Shown here one piece after another: positions 48,901-58,860 of a stretch of DNA of 64,000 bases; position 1 is the stretch's first letter, and every line of letters starts with the position of its first letter. Both the position numbers and the translations under genes were made by a program. The DNA is from Norana najaformis. Taxonomy: Eukaryota; Annelida; Clitellata; Crassiclitellata; Hormogastridae. The stretch is from the NCBI GenBank assembly GCA_964023275.1, contig OZ029914.1, forward strand, positions 48,686,530-48,750,529. Direction: 5' to 3'. Under the pieces are notes generated by a model. It was given only the letters and a program-made list of their open reading frames with translations, had not been told where the DNA came from and did no database searches.

Positions 48901-50674
48901 TGTGATCTCCCCATACATATTCAACATTCTGGCAGAAATGGTCATGAGTGAAGCGCTTGGACAGTTATGGGGGAATTCAAATAGGAGGGAGAAAAGTTGC
49001 AAACCTGCAATATGCTGATGACATAGTTCTATTGGCAACCTCGGAAGCATAACTGCAGGAGACAGTTGATCGTCTTGGCCGCGTAAACCGCAACCAGGGT
49101 CTGTTGATTAATGTGGACAAAACCAAGATCATGGCAACAAATGGCACAACCTGCAACATCAAAGTACAAGGTAATCAACTGGAGCAGATTGACATATTCC
49201 CATATCTTGACTCACATATAATGGAAGACTCTGACTGCAGCACAGACATTCGATCAAGGCTGGCAAAAAGACAACGTGTAGGGGCAGCATTAAAGAATGT
49301 ATGGGAAAGTCACAGCATATTGCTTGCCACAAAGATACGACTTCTGAAAGCTCTTGTATGGCAGGTGGAATAGTATGGCTGCGAGAGCTGGACCATAAAG
49401 AAAGGTGAAGAGGCAAGAATCAGCGCATTTGAAATGAAGTGTCTGCGGCAGATTCTTAGAGTACCGTGGACTGATAAGAAGACAAATGAGTGGGTCTTAG
49501 AGAGGCAAGAATACAGAGAGGAGTCTGCTCTGATTAATCAAAAACAGGAAGCTTTCATACTTCGGGTATGTGCTACGAAACAGTGGAGACTGTTTACAGA
49601 AAGAGATCATTCAAGGCACAATTCCTGGAGCCCGAGCTCGGGGAAGACCCAAGATCACATGGATCGATAACATCAAGTCGTGGACTGAATTGTCGTTCGA
49701 CCAGTTATCGCAGGAGATAAGGAACAAAAGCAGATGGCACAAAATTGTCCGTGGTGCAGCCAATCTTCGGCCCCAAGACGTTTGAAGACAAGACAAAACA
49801 ATACCAACAACCGCTGCTTCTCAGTGTCTTGGATGTAGACGGCGGGTGGTTGACCTGTTAAGTGCAAGTGCTTCTGAGTCTTGTCCGAGAGCCCTAAACG
49901 CTTCAAAGACAATCTTCACGGCGACCCTGTCAGTCACTCCATTTCGATTAAGCATTGCTGCCACTTGTGGTGATATAACACTTTGGCGTCCTCGTTTTCG
50001 TTGCGCGGTAGGAGTACTCGTGCTGGGACGTGGATCTTGATGTCAGATTCGGACTGATTTTCTTCCGAGTCATTGTTGTTCTTCAACACAACTTTATCAA
50101 ACAAGGCGACTTCTCCAGCTAGGATCGCTATCGCCTTCTTTGCAATCTTCGTACCATGCGGAGGTTGTCTCTTACATAGTTAATTTTGGCCCCCGTGAGC
50201 CACCTCTAAATGTAAATTGATCTGCTTCAAATTTTGCACAATATGTTTTTTTTATATTAAAATGAAGCAATTTGAGAGGGTCAGAGTTACAAAAATGAGA
50301 AAATGAGGACCAACCTAACACACAAGGCATCAATCCAAAAATTATTGTTTCTAAATTCTGATCATCATAATTTATATTGTTTAATTCTTTGACCCAGTAC
50401 AGTAACGATCCCTTAGGGATTTGAAAAAGGAAACCAGTAGCAAAAAGAAATTATATTATCATTACCATCATCATTATCATCATCTTCATTATTGTTATTG
50501 CATGTTTATCTGTTAGGGCTATGCATTGCATGTAATATATTGTTTTCTATGTTTTGGGTGTTTTTTCTTGTAGACGAAGATCCTAAAAAGTCAGGGGCAA
50601 CTTCCAACATGTCACCTGGACTGCTTATCGCACTAAGCTTTGTATTGCTTTGTTCTTTCTTCTGTCCATTCTAA
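42897..50674 (+). CDS. Gene C, short form: two-Ig protein with GPI-type C-terminus
   Basis: Exons 42897-42960, 44242-44538, 45913-46215 and 50574-50674 join in phase 1 throughout to 254 codons plus TAA. Layout: signal peptide (1-19); Ig-like domain 1 (about 22-120; Cys46 or Cys47, Trp57, Cys104); Ig-like domain 2 (121-221; Cys138, Trp146, Cys193 in V-Y-T-C); then a short hydrophilic linker, small residues (S-G-A-T-S-N) and an uninterrupted hydrophobic end L-L-I-A-L-S-F-V-L-L-C-S-F-F. That ending is what a GPI-attachment signal looks like; there is no cytoplasmic tail. AATAAA follows at 50912-50917. The function is inferred to be cell-surface recognition or adhesion. Not orthologous to A/B in sequence. 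Confidence 0.75.
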
Positions 50675-51018
50675 CAAGCAGAAGATAAGATTACTGGGTA
50701 TGACATTTTTCGAGATGGAGAAGTGAAATGTAAGACGGAAGGACTACATTGTGTATCACTGAGAACAAAATCACTAAAACATTAGCCTACTTTGTAAATT
50801 AGGCAAAGCTACCAAAACACTATCTAAATTTATTATGTAACTTTTGCATCTCATATGATAATGAAATGCTTGTAATATTGTATGCCAATATGAAGCTACT
50901 CTATTAAACTGAATAAACTAGTTGCCTTCAAAAGTGAAATGTACTCGGAATGAATCGGGTTTACAGTCTGTTTCGTTAGTGTTTTAGTTAATTTAGTGGA
51001 TTTTGTTACTCTTGCCCA

Positions 51019-51049
<31 letters not shown>

Positions 51050-53745
51050 TGTGTGTGAGTTCGTTGGTCTATTCCTGGTGAGCCTATCCCGCAGAGCAAT
51101 GCTTAGCTGGACAAGTGGCGACCTATGAGGGCTAGGGTCGCTGCTGTAATATCTGGCGGCAGCTTCACTGGCTTTAACGGTACCACTCAGATACATAGTG
51201 ACTATCCTAGAGTACCGGCCGATACGCTCTTCGTACGCTTCGCGGCTTGGGGCGGTCGGTCAATGTTAGATGGCAAATGAGACATTCAGCTTTCACAGAG
51301 GCTGATCGGTTGGATATCATGAGCGGAAAGGCTTAGTAGTTAGTAGCTGTGTGATCTCGTCGTGGCGAAAGCGAAAGGCTTGGAAGCGAGTGGTGAGGTC
51401 AGCTTCGACTCCCGGAGCGGGGTGCCGCAACACCCCTCTGCTCTACCGTCTTGTCAGGCAATTACGGGCTCGTTTCGTTGGTCCTGCCTGCGACCGGCGC
51501 TCTGAGCAGAACAGAGTCCCGTCAGGGACAGCGTTCTGCGAGGGGACAATTACTGTACAGGACGGAGGGGGAATGGGCCCACCGCTGCCCACTTAATGCG
51601 GAAATATTAAAAGTGTCGGGTCGAGTGCCAACCGGTCGGTGCAGTAGTGATTGCACCTTCCTCACTTGTCGTCACTGGGACAGAGTAGGTAACTCGGGGC
51701 GTGAAACTGGCACGTACCATGGTCTTGGGGGCTGCGCAGTGGTGCCCGTCTGGGGATCGGTGCCTGGTGGCCCCTGGTCGAACTGGATGGTGTCGTAGCG
51801 GCCGCCTGTAAAGCAAGTGATGGGCTCGAAGGCTTACGGACTAGCATCAAAGATAACACTTTTCAAATAACAAGTTTTAAAAAGACGCTTAAAACCTACA
51901 TGTTTAATAGGTTTGCCTAGATTTCCGTGCATTCCTATTGATCTATAAACCATGAAATTACTCGACATTACTCGATAGGTCTTGTTTAGGGTCTTTGCAT
52001 GCGCCTTTGAAATTTATTATGTAACTTTTGCATCTCATATGATAATGAAATGCTTGTAATATTGTATGCCAATATGAGACTACTCTATTAAACTGAATAA
52101 ACTAGTTGCCTTCAAAAGTGAAATGTACTCGGAATGAATCGGGTTTACAGTCTGTTTCGTTAGTGTTTTAGTTAAAGAATATAGATGATTAAATGTTTTC
52201 CATATTTAGTTAACTACTTTTTGTTCTGCCACTATTCGGATTGCTTTCTAGTTGTTTTTGATGCCTATTTTTTAGCATTAACAAGCAATACAAATGCCAG
52301 CTTAGTAGGGTCACCTATGTAACATCAAGTCGGTGTAAAGTGATGAATGATCAACTGAATATCAGTTCAACTGAACTTGAACACAAACAGAACCAGAATG
52401 AAAAAACGAGAAAACTTAACTTGCAAGGTATTTGAGGCAGAGCTACATATTGAAAGAAAGCTTTTAGTGGTCTCTATTTTGCAATACCCTCATCATGCAA
52501 ATCACACATTAGGTTTGGGATTAATTTCAGCTATACTGGAATGATTTGGGTCAACAGTCTCTGAACTATCGTAATCCCGAGATTTCTACAGTTCCCAACG
52601 AAAGCCACGTCGCGGGGACCAGCTTATTCACAGGCGCTCAGTCAAAATAAAATCGATAGGTAAAAGGGTTCGGTTCCAGGTCAAGACCCAAAAGTCAGAC
52701 GGAGATACAGCGTGACAGCTATGGGGATGGTGCTTGGGTTGGAGAGGAGGGAGAGATAAGAGGAAGAAGGGGTGTTAGGGTATCTGTGAAAGAGGAGTGT
52801 TTTCTATCTTTCTAGTGGAGATCTGGTAACTATATGCACCGTGGGTTTTATATGATACATTTCAATGTGACGAATTAGATTGAATAGTTTGCGGAAAAAT
52901 TTCTGCACGACCCACAACGCACGTGGCTTCGCAGCTCGCCAACGTTATTGTGTCTTTGCAAACGGGCTCTTAAAAGCGGGTAAGATGGCTCGCAAATGTC
53001 ACACATGTAACAGAGAAACATTTTAAAAACACATTAACATAAATCTGAAAAGAAAACAGACTAAAAATAACGGTTAAATAGTTTTGCTTTCAATCCGGCG
53101 AGCACCACACACAAAAAGAACGATACTTCGCGCCGGACCAAGCTAAAACGAAAACGACAGATTACGGCAGATACGCCCGTTCTACATGACGTCATATTAT
53201 TCCACTGTAAAAATGAATATGGCATACGTCATGAACGTCTTTACTTAACGCAGATAACATCAAAATCACAGAAAACAAAAATTAACTGACATGTGAAAGA
53301 GCACCATTATTCAGAAGCCCGAAAAATTAAGCTCATTGCGCATAGGACATGAAGTCATGAAACTGGCTTTACAATCGGTGAATGGTACTATCGGATCCGC
53401 ATCACGCTGGCGGCTCATATAAGCGTTTACGTTTACCATAAAATCTACTGCTGGAAAATGTTTATTTCAGCCGGGATTTAAACCGTTTGTTCAGCCAGAT
53501 AGTTCGAGTCCGCTTCTGCTGACTTTACTGAGTCAACCGTAAACAGAAAAACAGAGCAGAGAGAGAGACAGAGAGAAAGAGACAGAGAGGGGAGACAGAG
53601 AGGGAGGGAGTGAGGGATAGGGAGAAACAGAGCAGAGAGAGAAACAGAGAAACAGAGCAGAGAGAGAGAAAGAGAGAAAGAGACAGAGAGGGGAGAGAGA
53701 GAGGGATGGATGGATAGGGAGAAACAGAGCAGAGAGAGAGAGGAG

Positions 53746-53793
<48 letters not shown>

Positions 53794-56092
53794 AGAAAGA
53801 GAGAGAAATAGAGAGAGGGGGATATATATATAGAGAGAGGATATATATATGTATATATATATATAGAGAGAGAGAGGAGAGAGAGGGAGAAAGAGAGAGA
53901 GAGCCGATTGGTTTCAGTGTTATTTTGATTCAAGTGAGTCATTATGTCGGCCAAAGAGATCGTCATTAACTAGATGGTCAAGAACACTGATGCTGTTACT
54001 GCTTCAGATTCAGTTCCGGGTTCATACGACTGCTTTGCAAGAGGGTCACGCATTTCCTTTTCATAAAAATTATTTCACACAATCATATAGGCCTGTGCAT
54101 ATCTGAAAGTGAGAGAAATAGGCCACATGACATGTGACAGAAATGGGCTTTAATAAGTGCAGTTTATTTCAGTCGATTTTTAGAATAAATGTTTCGCAAT
54201 ACTTAGAAACAATGAATTACATAGGCATTCCTAATTCTGTAATTTGAAATTTATTTTAAAACAGAACGTGGAATGGGAGAGTCCCCAAACAAGAATGATG
54301 CCAAAAATATTCCGCCGTTGGGGATCACTTTGATTGTCCTTGGTGTTCTTGCAGCGGTAATTATATTTGCGATCGTACTGTGAGTAGCATATGGCTATCA
54401 AAGCTTCTACTCACGTTAAAACATATACGCCTAAATAAGAATTTAAGCAACAAGATTGGAGAAAGCCTACTCAGAGACTGATGATGTTGATTATTATAAC
54501 GATGACGATGATGATATTACTTAAGCAAAATAAAAGGGACAAAACCAAGAACTTTGTCTATATAAACTTGCAAAATTTGTGTTATATTTCGGAGTTATGC
54601 TTGTGCATACATAGTCTGCTCTCAGGTATGCCTAAACGTTTGGTTAAGGCCAAAAGCTTTCATCCTTCTCCAGCAAAACTACATGCAAACTTATGTTTAT
54701 CAACATATAGGGCCTATTATATCTTTGCATTCGTTGATTGCGATAGACTGCTGCTACTGGGTCAATAAAATTAAAATATTTGCTCTTTAGGTGGAAGGTC
54801 TGTGCCTCTCGTAAACATGAACCTCAAGAGAATCCTCCTGAGGCAATTAGTAAGTTTGTTTCATCAAAAAACCTAGACTACCTCAGTCACACATTTGATC
54901 GAAAGCCATATAATCCTCTTTCTATTCTCATTTAGGTTAGCACATTGCCTGCTCCTCGCCTCTATATTTTATATACCTCTGACCTAGCTCGGACCCTCCT
55001 CCCACTGAAAGTTGCCGTCCTTCAGTATGCAGAAGACACCCAGGCTTTGGCCCATGGTCCGGCGGAGGCAGCCCCTGCCCTTGTCCAAAGGATTCTCGAT
55101 GCCACCTCTGTCCTTGACTTATGGATGTCTTCCAATCGCCTCAGTTTGAACTCTATTAAGACCCAGTTCATCTGGCTTGGTGGTCGTTTGCAGCTCTCCA
55201 GGATTGATCTTTCCTCCTTACGCCAGAGATTTCCGTATATCTCTTTCTCTACTACGGTGCGGGATCTCGGGGTTGTGTTGGATCAGGAGCTTACCCTGTC
55301 TGCTCCTGTTAACAACGTCTCTCGCTCTTGTTTTTACCATCTTCGTCAGCTACGCACCATTCGCCGTACTCTTTCCTTCCGCGCTATCTCCATTCTGGTC
55401 CATGCCCTCATTTGCACTAGAGTTGACTTTGGTAACGCCATGCATCTTTACCGGCCTATCGCTAGCCAACACTGCTAAACTGCTATCTGTGCTTAACTCT
55501 GCTGCTCGTCTCATTGGGGCATTCCAGAATATGGCCACATCTCGTCTTATATTCGTGACAATCTTCACTGGCTCCCCGTCCAGCAGCGTGTCCACTTTAA
55601 GATCCTCTCCCTCATGCGCAGTTGTGTTCTTGGCTCTGCTCCCCTTTACCTCATTGACTTCTGCACTTTGGTCTAATGGTTGCCGGGCTGTAGCACCCTT
55701 CGCTCGGCCACTCAGGATCTCCTGTTTGTCCCTCGAATGCGCACCGCTACTGCCCAGTCCAGAAGCTTCGCCTACGTTGGCCCACTTGCTGGAATCGTCT
55801 CCCTCAAGAATTGCGACTGAGCTCCTTTCTTTACCCCTCTCAGTGTTCCGCAGGCGCCTGAAGACTGTACTGTTTAACAGTGATTTTAAATACATTAAGA
55901 AACGCCTTGTATTGTTGAGCCTTGATGACTCAGCTCCAAAGTGGCTTGACTATGATAGGTCATCATAAATATTGGCGACTTGAAATAAGTTTTTCTATTT
56001 CAAAAGTTTCATTGACTAAAAAAAATTGTGTCATAATTTCCAACTATAATAGAAAATGTTCTCTCTCTGTCTCTCCTCTCTCTCTCTGTCTC

Positions 56093-56141
<49 letters not shown>

Positions 56142-56186
56142 GTCTCTCTCTCTGTCTGTCTCTGTCTCTCTCTGTCTCTCTCTCTG

Positions 56187-56255
<69 letters not shown>

Positions 56256-56258
56256 CTC

Positions 56259-56333
<75 letters not shown>

Positions 56334-57230
56334 CTCAGAGTCCGTAACAACGGCTGCATATAATTCTTCCCAAAGCTACTGTAAGTAATTTGCATTTTAT
56401 GATGTAAAGCGTGCTGTAACCTAGATAAAGTAAAATGACAAAAAAGAATATTAATTTGAGGAATGCTTTGTTACAGAACTTCAGAACTTGTGACGACGAA
56501 GGTCATGTGAAAGTTCATCACAAACTTCTTCGCTTCGCTATTGCTTTTAAGTTTGCACATAGAACATTAGGTCGCTTTTTTGTAGCGCAATTATTTTTCG
56601 CTTAATATCTAAGACTACAACTGAAGCATTTAGATATCTGAGCCTCATGCATGAACTGTGCTAAGTGGATCAGCCTTTTTTCATGGCACATGCTAAAGTA
56701 ATTAGTGTAACTTTGAATTTACATTACTATGTTTTTGTCTCTCACTATTTCTCTCTCTCTCTATATATATATATATATGTATATATATCTGTATAATTAT
56801 ACACATTTATGGTCGCGAGTGGTTTATATATTTTAAAAGTAATTTTTATATAGGCTTCATAGCATGCAACGCTGTTAGATTTACATTAGACACTTTTTAA
56901 GTTGTATTAATGTTTACGCATACTCAGTTGATTGACCTAAATAGGTGCTGGACTAAAATACATGTACTTTTTAAAGTGTTTGGTGTTTTCATTACGGGAT
57001 TCAGTAAGAGTCTTTTTGTGGTCGTCCGTTAAGGACTCCACAGAAATGAGGAAAGAGGGGGCATCTAAATGTGGACAAATGCGGTCAAGGGGGGGATTAT
57101 GCCCTATACGGACATCCGCATCTATATTTTGTATATAAAGTTATTTCAGTACATCATATACCTTAAACTTCACTTTTTATCTTCAGTACTAAGGCTCGAG
57201 GAACAGCCTTATTTTCCTAATCAGAGATGA
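42897..57230 (+). CDS. Gene C, predicted transmembrane form
   Basis: Same first three exons joined to 54265-54379, 54791-54849, 56339-56380 and 57187-57230; all junction phases agree (1, 2, 1, 1), giving 307 codons plus TGA. The new C-terminal half has a linker (R-G-M-G-E-S-P-N-K-N-D), a helix (I-T-L-I-V-L-G-V-L-A-A-V-I-I-F-A-I-V-L) and the basic start of a tail (W-K-V-C-A-S-R-K-H). Tail tyrosines lie in A-A-Y-N-S-S, Q-S-Y-L-L and P-Y-F-P-N. No other Ig exon is seen between 46.2 and 54.2 kb, so these exons most simply belong to gene C by alternative splicing past the GPI exon. They could instead be the remains of a separate gene. Confidence 0.6.
43440..43870 (+). repeat. Direct repeat, left copy, gene C intron 1
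   Basis: About 400 bp, same orientation as 44850-45260 and clearly alignable (GCTAGATTCAATTGCACT, ACACTTACAAATTCGTTGCA, GAAAAGAACATTTTTATA and others). The 3' part, with GTGCTTTATAAATTATATG, looks like a retroposon tail. The two copies bracket Ig exon 2. Confidence 0.75.
44242..44538 (+). CDS. Gene C exon 2: Ig-like domain 1
   Basis: 99 codons, phase 1 to 1, donor GTGAGT. The acceptor is a tandem TAGCAG, so an in-frame 3-bp shift is possible. Strand B S-I-C-C-Y, strand C T-L-H-W-R, strand F R-I-S-C-S. The usual D-x-G-x-Y before the last Cys is missing, so it is a divergent Ig fold. Confidence 0.7.
44850..45260 (+). repeat. Direct repeat, right copy, gene C intron 2
   Basis: Partner of 43440-43870, same orientation, about 1.4 kb downstream; carries an extra short GTGGCGCTTGCC segment. 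Confidence 0.75.
45913..46215 (+). CDS. Gene C exon 3: Ig-like domain 2
   Basis: 101 codons, acceptor TTTTCCTGCAG, donor GTAAGT, phase 1 to 1. F-I-N-I-T-C, R-G-N-W-L and E-T-V-Y-T-C-S give the Cys-Trp-Cys core of an Ig domain; an extra C125/C152 pair could form a second bridge. N-glycosylation sites N-I-T and N-Q-T. Confidence 0.8.
46585..49796 (+). mobile_element. RTE/BovB-like LINE in gene C intron 3
   Basis: The 5' leader (46585-47150) matches the minus-strand copy. Endonuclease from 47154: V-G-T-W-N-M-R-S-L, V-Q-V-Y-V-P-T-S-A, L-L-L-M-G-H-F-N-A-K. The catalytic Glu of L-S-E-V is Ile and the Asp of G-D-F-N is His. RT: S-T-G-P-D-E-V-P-V-E-L, then a gap of about 70 codons between K-K-G-D-M-R-Q-C and L-C-F-V-D-F-K-K-A-F-D, then S-P-Y-I-F-N-I-L and an intact Y-A-D-D (about 49010). 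It ends R-G-A-A-N-L-R-P-Q-D-V. Frame changes and lost catalytic residues show it is inactive. Same orientation as gene C. Confidence 0.9.
50574..50674 (+). CDS. Gene C exon 4s: GPI-type terminal exon
   Basis: Acceptor TTTTTTCTTGTAG. The two first bases complete the codon begun at 46215. It encodes E-D-P-K-K-S-G-A-T-S-N-M-S-P-G then a hydrophobic run to the stop. Only a short secretory or GPI-anchored end is possible; there are no basic residues after the helix. Confidence 0.75.
50826..50991 (+). repeat. 166-bp direct repeat, left copy
   Basis: Identical to 52010-52175 except for two adjacent-region bases (GAAGCTA versus GAGACTA). It contains the short form's AATAAA (50912-50917), so the repeat also duplicates the poly(A) signal. 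It flanks the 28S/R2-headed insertion. Confidence 0.95.
50992..52009 (+). mobile_element. Chimeric retroelement: 28S/R2-type head, LINE tail
   Basis: 27 bp of unexplained sequence is followed at 51019-51049 by 31 bp of 28S rRNA (GCGGGTAAACGGCGGGAGTA, then ACTATGACTCT), the conserved stretch just upstream of the R2 retrotransposon target. Then about 800 bp of GC-rich, non-coding sequence, unlike its AT-rich surroundings. At about 51845 it changes to the end of an L2/CR1-like LINE frame (F-K-K-T-L-K-T-Y-M-F-N-R-F-A-stop) and its 3' untranslated tail, also present at 42100-42240. 166-bp direct repeats flank it. Best explained as R2 5' sequence joined to a LINE tail by template switching, or a SINE-like family built that way. 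Confidence 0.65.
51019..51049 (+). other. 28S rRNA fragment at R2 target
   Basis: Matches the highly conserved 28S rRNA core sequence ending a few bases before the R2 cleavage point. The base before position 51019 no longer matches 28S, so the match starts sharply at GCGGG. Too short to be an rRNA gene. Confidence 0.85.
52010..52175 (+). repeat. 166-bp direct repeat, right copy
   Basis: Right partner of 50826-50991; starts immediately after the LINE tail of the insertion. Confidence 0.95.
52560..52800 (-). repeat. Dispersed LINE 3'-tail repeat, copy 2
   Basis: Same unit as 780-1010 and 58560-58860, minus strand (shared CCAGCTTATTCACAGGCGCT and AAAATCGATAGG). Confidence 0.7.
52800..54260. 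other. Gene C distal intron, unique sequence plus GA-rich tract
   Basis: No exon seen. A purine-rich compound microsatellite, mostly GAGA and CAGA with an (AT)n core, occupies about 53555-53900. Confidence 0.6.
53555..53900 (+). repeat. GA/CAGA/TA compound microsatellite
   Basis: About 345 bp of almost pure purine on the plus strand. The large minus-strand open frame across it is just serine/leucine low complexity. Confidence 0.95.
54265..54379 (+). CDS. Gene C distal exon: transmembrane helix
   Basis: Acceptor TTTTAAAACAG, donor GTGAGT, phase 1 to 2. Linker then helix I-T-L-I-V-L-G-V-L-A-A-V-I-I-F-A-I-V. The following exon supplies the W-K-V-C-A-S-R-K anchor, exactly as needed for a type I protein. 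Confidence 0.75.
54791..54849 (+). CDS. Gene C distal exon: juxtamembrane tail
   Basis: Acceptor TTGCTCTTTAG, donor GTAAGT, phase 2 to 1. It encodes W-K-V-C-A-S-R-K-H-E-P-Q-E-N-P-P-E-A-I. Basic and cysteine residues next to the membrane could be palmitoylated. Confidence 0.7.
54945..55975 (+). mobile_element. CR1-like LINE 3' part in gene C distal intron
   Basis: RT from L-Q-Y-A-E-D-T-Q-A-L (catalytic Y-A-D-D altered to Y-A-E-D) through W-L-G-G-R-L-Q-L, V-R-D-L-G-V-V-L-D-Q-E-L and A-L-I-C-T-R-V-D-F-G-N-A, then a frame change to L-S-L-A-N-T-A-K-L and a C-terminal F-R-R-R-L-K-T-V-L-F. Same family as 34905-35960. 5'-truncated, inactive, sense orientation to the gene. Confidence 0.85.
56055..56336 (+). 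repeat. (TCTG/TC)n and (TATC)n microsatellite at a splice acceptor
   Basis: About 200 bp of TCTC/TCTG followed by about 19 TATC units, ending TATCTCTCAG directly at the exon 56339 acceptor. Confidence 0.95.
56339..56380 (+). CDS. Gene C distal exon: tail segment
   Basis: Acceptor TCTCTCAG (formed by the microsatellite), donor GTAAGT, phase 1 to 1. Encodes S-V-T-T-A-A-Y-N-S-S-Q-S-Y, two tyrosines. Short, but frame and both splice sites fit the neighbouring exons. Confidence 0.6.
57187..57230 (+). CDS. Gene C distal terminal exon
   Basis: Acceptor after a good pyrimidine tract (ACTTTTTATCTTCAG), phase 1 entry. It encodes L-R-L-E-E-Q-P-Y-F-P-N-Q-R and stops at TGA 57228-57230. AATAAA is at about 57534. 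Its shortness makes this the least certain exon. Confidence 0.5.
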
Positions 57231-57239
57231 ACGTCGTCT

Positions 57240-58040
57240 GTTTATGAGGACTCCAATATCCCTTCTTTTTCTTTAAAAAGCCAATCTTCAACAAAACCTT
57301 GGAATGTTTTCCAAAATTTCGTTGCAACATTATTATATGTATACAGAATATTGAACAAATATATGCTGCCCTTTGTAGCGCGTGACTTCCAATGCAAGTG
57401 AAGCATTGGAAGTCACTTGGCTGAACATCTGTGAAATATGGCAATATCTGGACCAGTGGAGGCAGCAATTTTCAGAGCAGTGAATGCTTTTCTGGCTATG
57501 ATCTCCATCACATGGTGACAACATGCTGGATGAAATAAATTGTGACCAAGTGTATTTTCTTTCAAAGCGCGTGTACCAATATCCTGATCGGTACTGCTCA
57601 AATTCCGATCCTAGCGACGTCGGATCACGGCATGAGCTTCTCCATTGCCGGAGTTAATTCTGGGACACAAGTAGTTGCTCAGATGCAACACCGGGCACAG
57701 CAAGAGAGAATCGATCCACCTCTCTAGCCAGTGATATCAGACAACAGTCTGCGGTTCCAATGCTCAACCAATGCAGAATCTGGAGGAAAATTTAAGTTTC
57801 AACGTGATGGCAAAATCTTCTCAACGTTATCTTTTTGCGAGCAAATAACACTTCGACCCAATGACAGGTCCAAAATTTTATAACCTAGAAGCGGCCAACA
57901 GATGTAATGCTTTCCTCTCAGTGCATTCAGTGCGATTCGAAGCTGCAGCGACGAATGCATTCTTGCTGAGGTTTTACTAGACGAATGTTGATGTCTCATT
58001 TTTTCGTACATTAGCTTACTCTGGGTCAATGTCTTCATCA
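57240..58040 (-). mobile_element. Unassigned transposon-like relic
   Basis: Minus-strand pieces from two or three frames (A-L-R-G-K-H-Y-I-C-W-P-L-L; T-R-A-L-K-E-N-T-L-G-H-N-L-F-H-P-A-C-C-H-H; I-A-A-S-T-G-P-D-I-A-I-F-H) read like a decayed repetitive transposon protein of unnamed family. It is cut short by or adjoins the gene C terminal exon. A 14-bp hairpin (57382-57416) lies inside. Confidence 0.35.
57382..57416. other. Perfect 14-bp hairpin
   Basis: GTGACTTCCAATGC, 7-base loop, GCATTGGAAGTCAC. Confidence 0.95.
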
Positions 58041-58559
58041 GCTGTGTCCTTATCGTACCCCCTTAGCCCCAATTCTACAGTGATGGATAGAAATGTCATC
58101 TATTTTTTTTATCTCTAATGGGGTGATCCTCGGAATTTATCTTACTGGCTTTCAGCACTATTTCCATTCGTCAGATAGATGACCGAAGGAAAGCAAAACG
58201 TCGTTGGCTGATACTTCCAAAGGACTGTACAACCTCTAAATAATCTTCAATTAGTATCAAATTTGCGCCTGATTTATTACTTTCTGTAGTGGACTTATTT
58301 GGCGCCTTCCAGATTTTAAAAACTGAAACTATATTTTACCATATGTCGTGGGTTATCCTAATGTGTGTATGTGTGCTTGTTTGTCTATAAATTTGGTTAT
58401 TAGTAACAAAGGCCTTTCTGGCTTGTATACGAGGCATTATGCATCAAGTTAGTATAGGCGTATGCAATTATGAACTTTAATTTATTTCAATCCATTCTTA
58501 TGAATCATGCTACTTTGAAGTTTATCTTCGCATTACTGATTGTATTAAGACTTATGTTT

Positions 58560-58860
58560 TTCCTAAACGTGACATATCGTACTTGTAAACTCGAGATCTG
58601 TACAGCAGCCAATGAAAGCTAAGTCACGGGAACCAGCTTATTCGGTGGCGCTCAGTCAAAACAAAATCGATAGGCAAGAATGGTTCCAGGTCAAGATCCA
58701 AGAATCAGGCAGCCAGCCAGTCAAACGGCTATACGGTGGGTGGTGTTTGGAGTTGGATCTGCAGGATAGATAAGGGGAAGAAGAATGAGAACAGGATCTG
58801 CGGAAGAGAAATGTTTTTAGTTTTGAGTGGAAGACCTGCGCAGAGATTGCAGTGGGTGAA
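58560..58860 (-). repeat. Dispersed LINE 3'-tail repeat, copy 3
   Basis: Longest copy; shares with 780-1060 also the distal block TTTTGAGTGGAAGACCTGCG. Confidence 0.7.

Noticed and set aside
51019-51049. 28S rRNA gene
   Set aside because: Only 31 bp match; the sequence on both sides is unrelated to rRNA.
51351-51859. Open frames in the GC-rich part of the chimeric insertion
   Set aside because: Overlapping on both strands with no RT, endonuclease or zinc-finger motifs; GC-rich sequence gives long chance frames.
53478-53966. 162-codon minus-strand serine/leucine frame
   Set aside because: Pure translation of the GA-rich tract.
55922-56388. Two overlapping serine/leucine-rich frames
   Set aside because: Microsatellite; only the last 42 bp before GTAAGT fit an exon.
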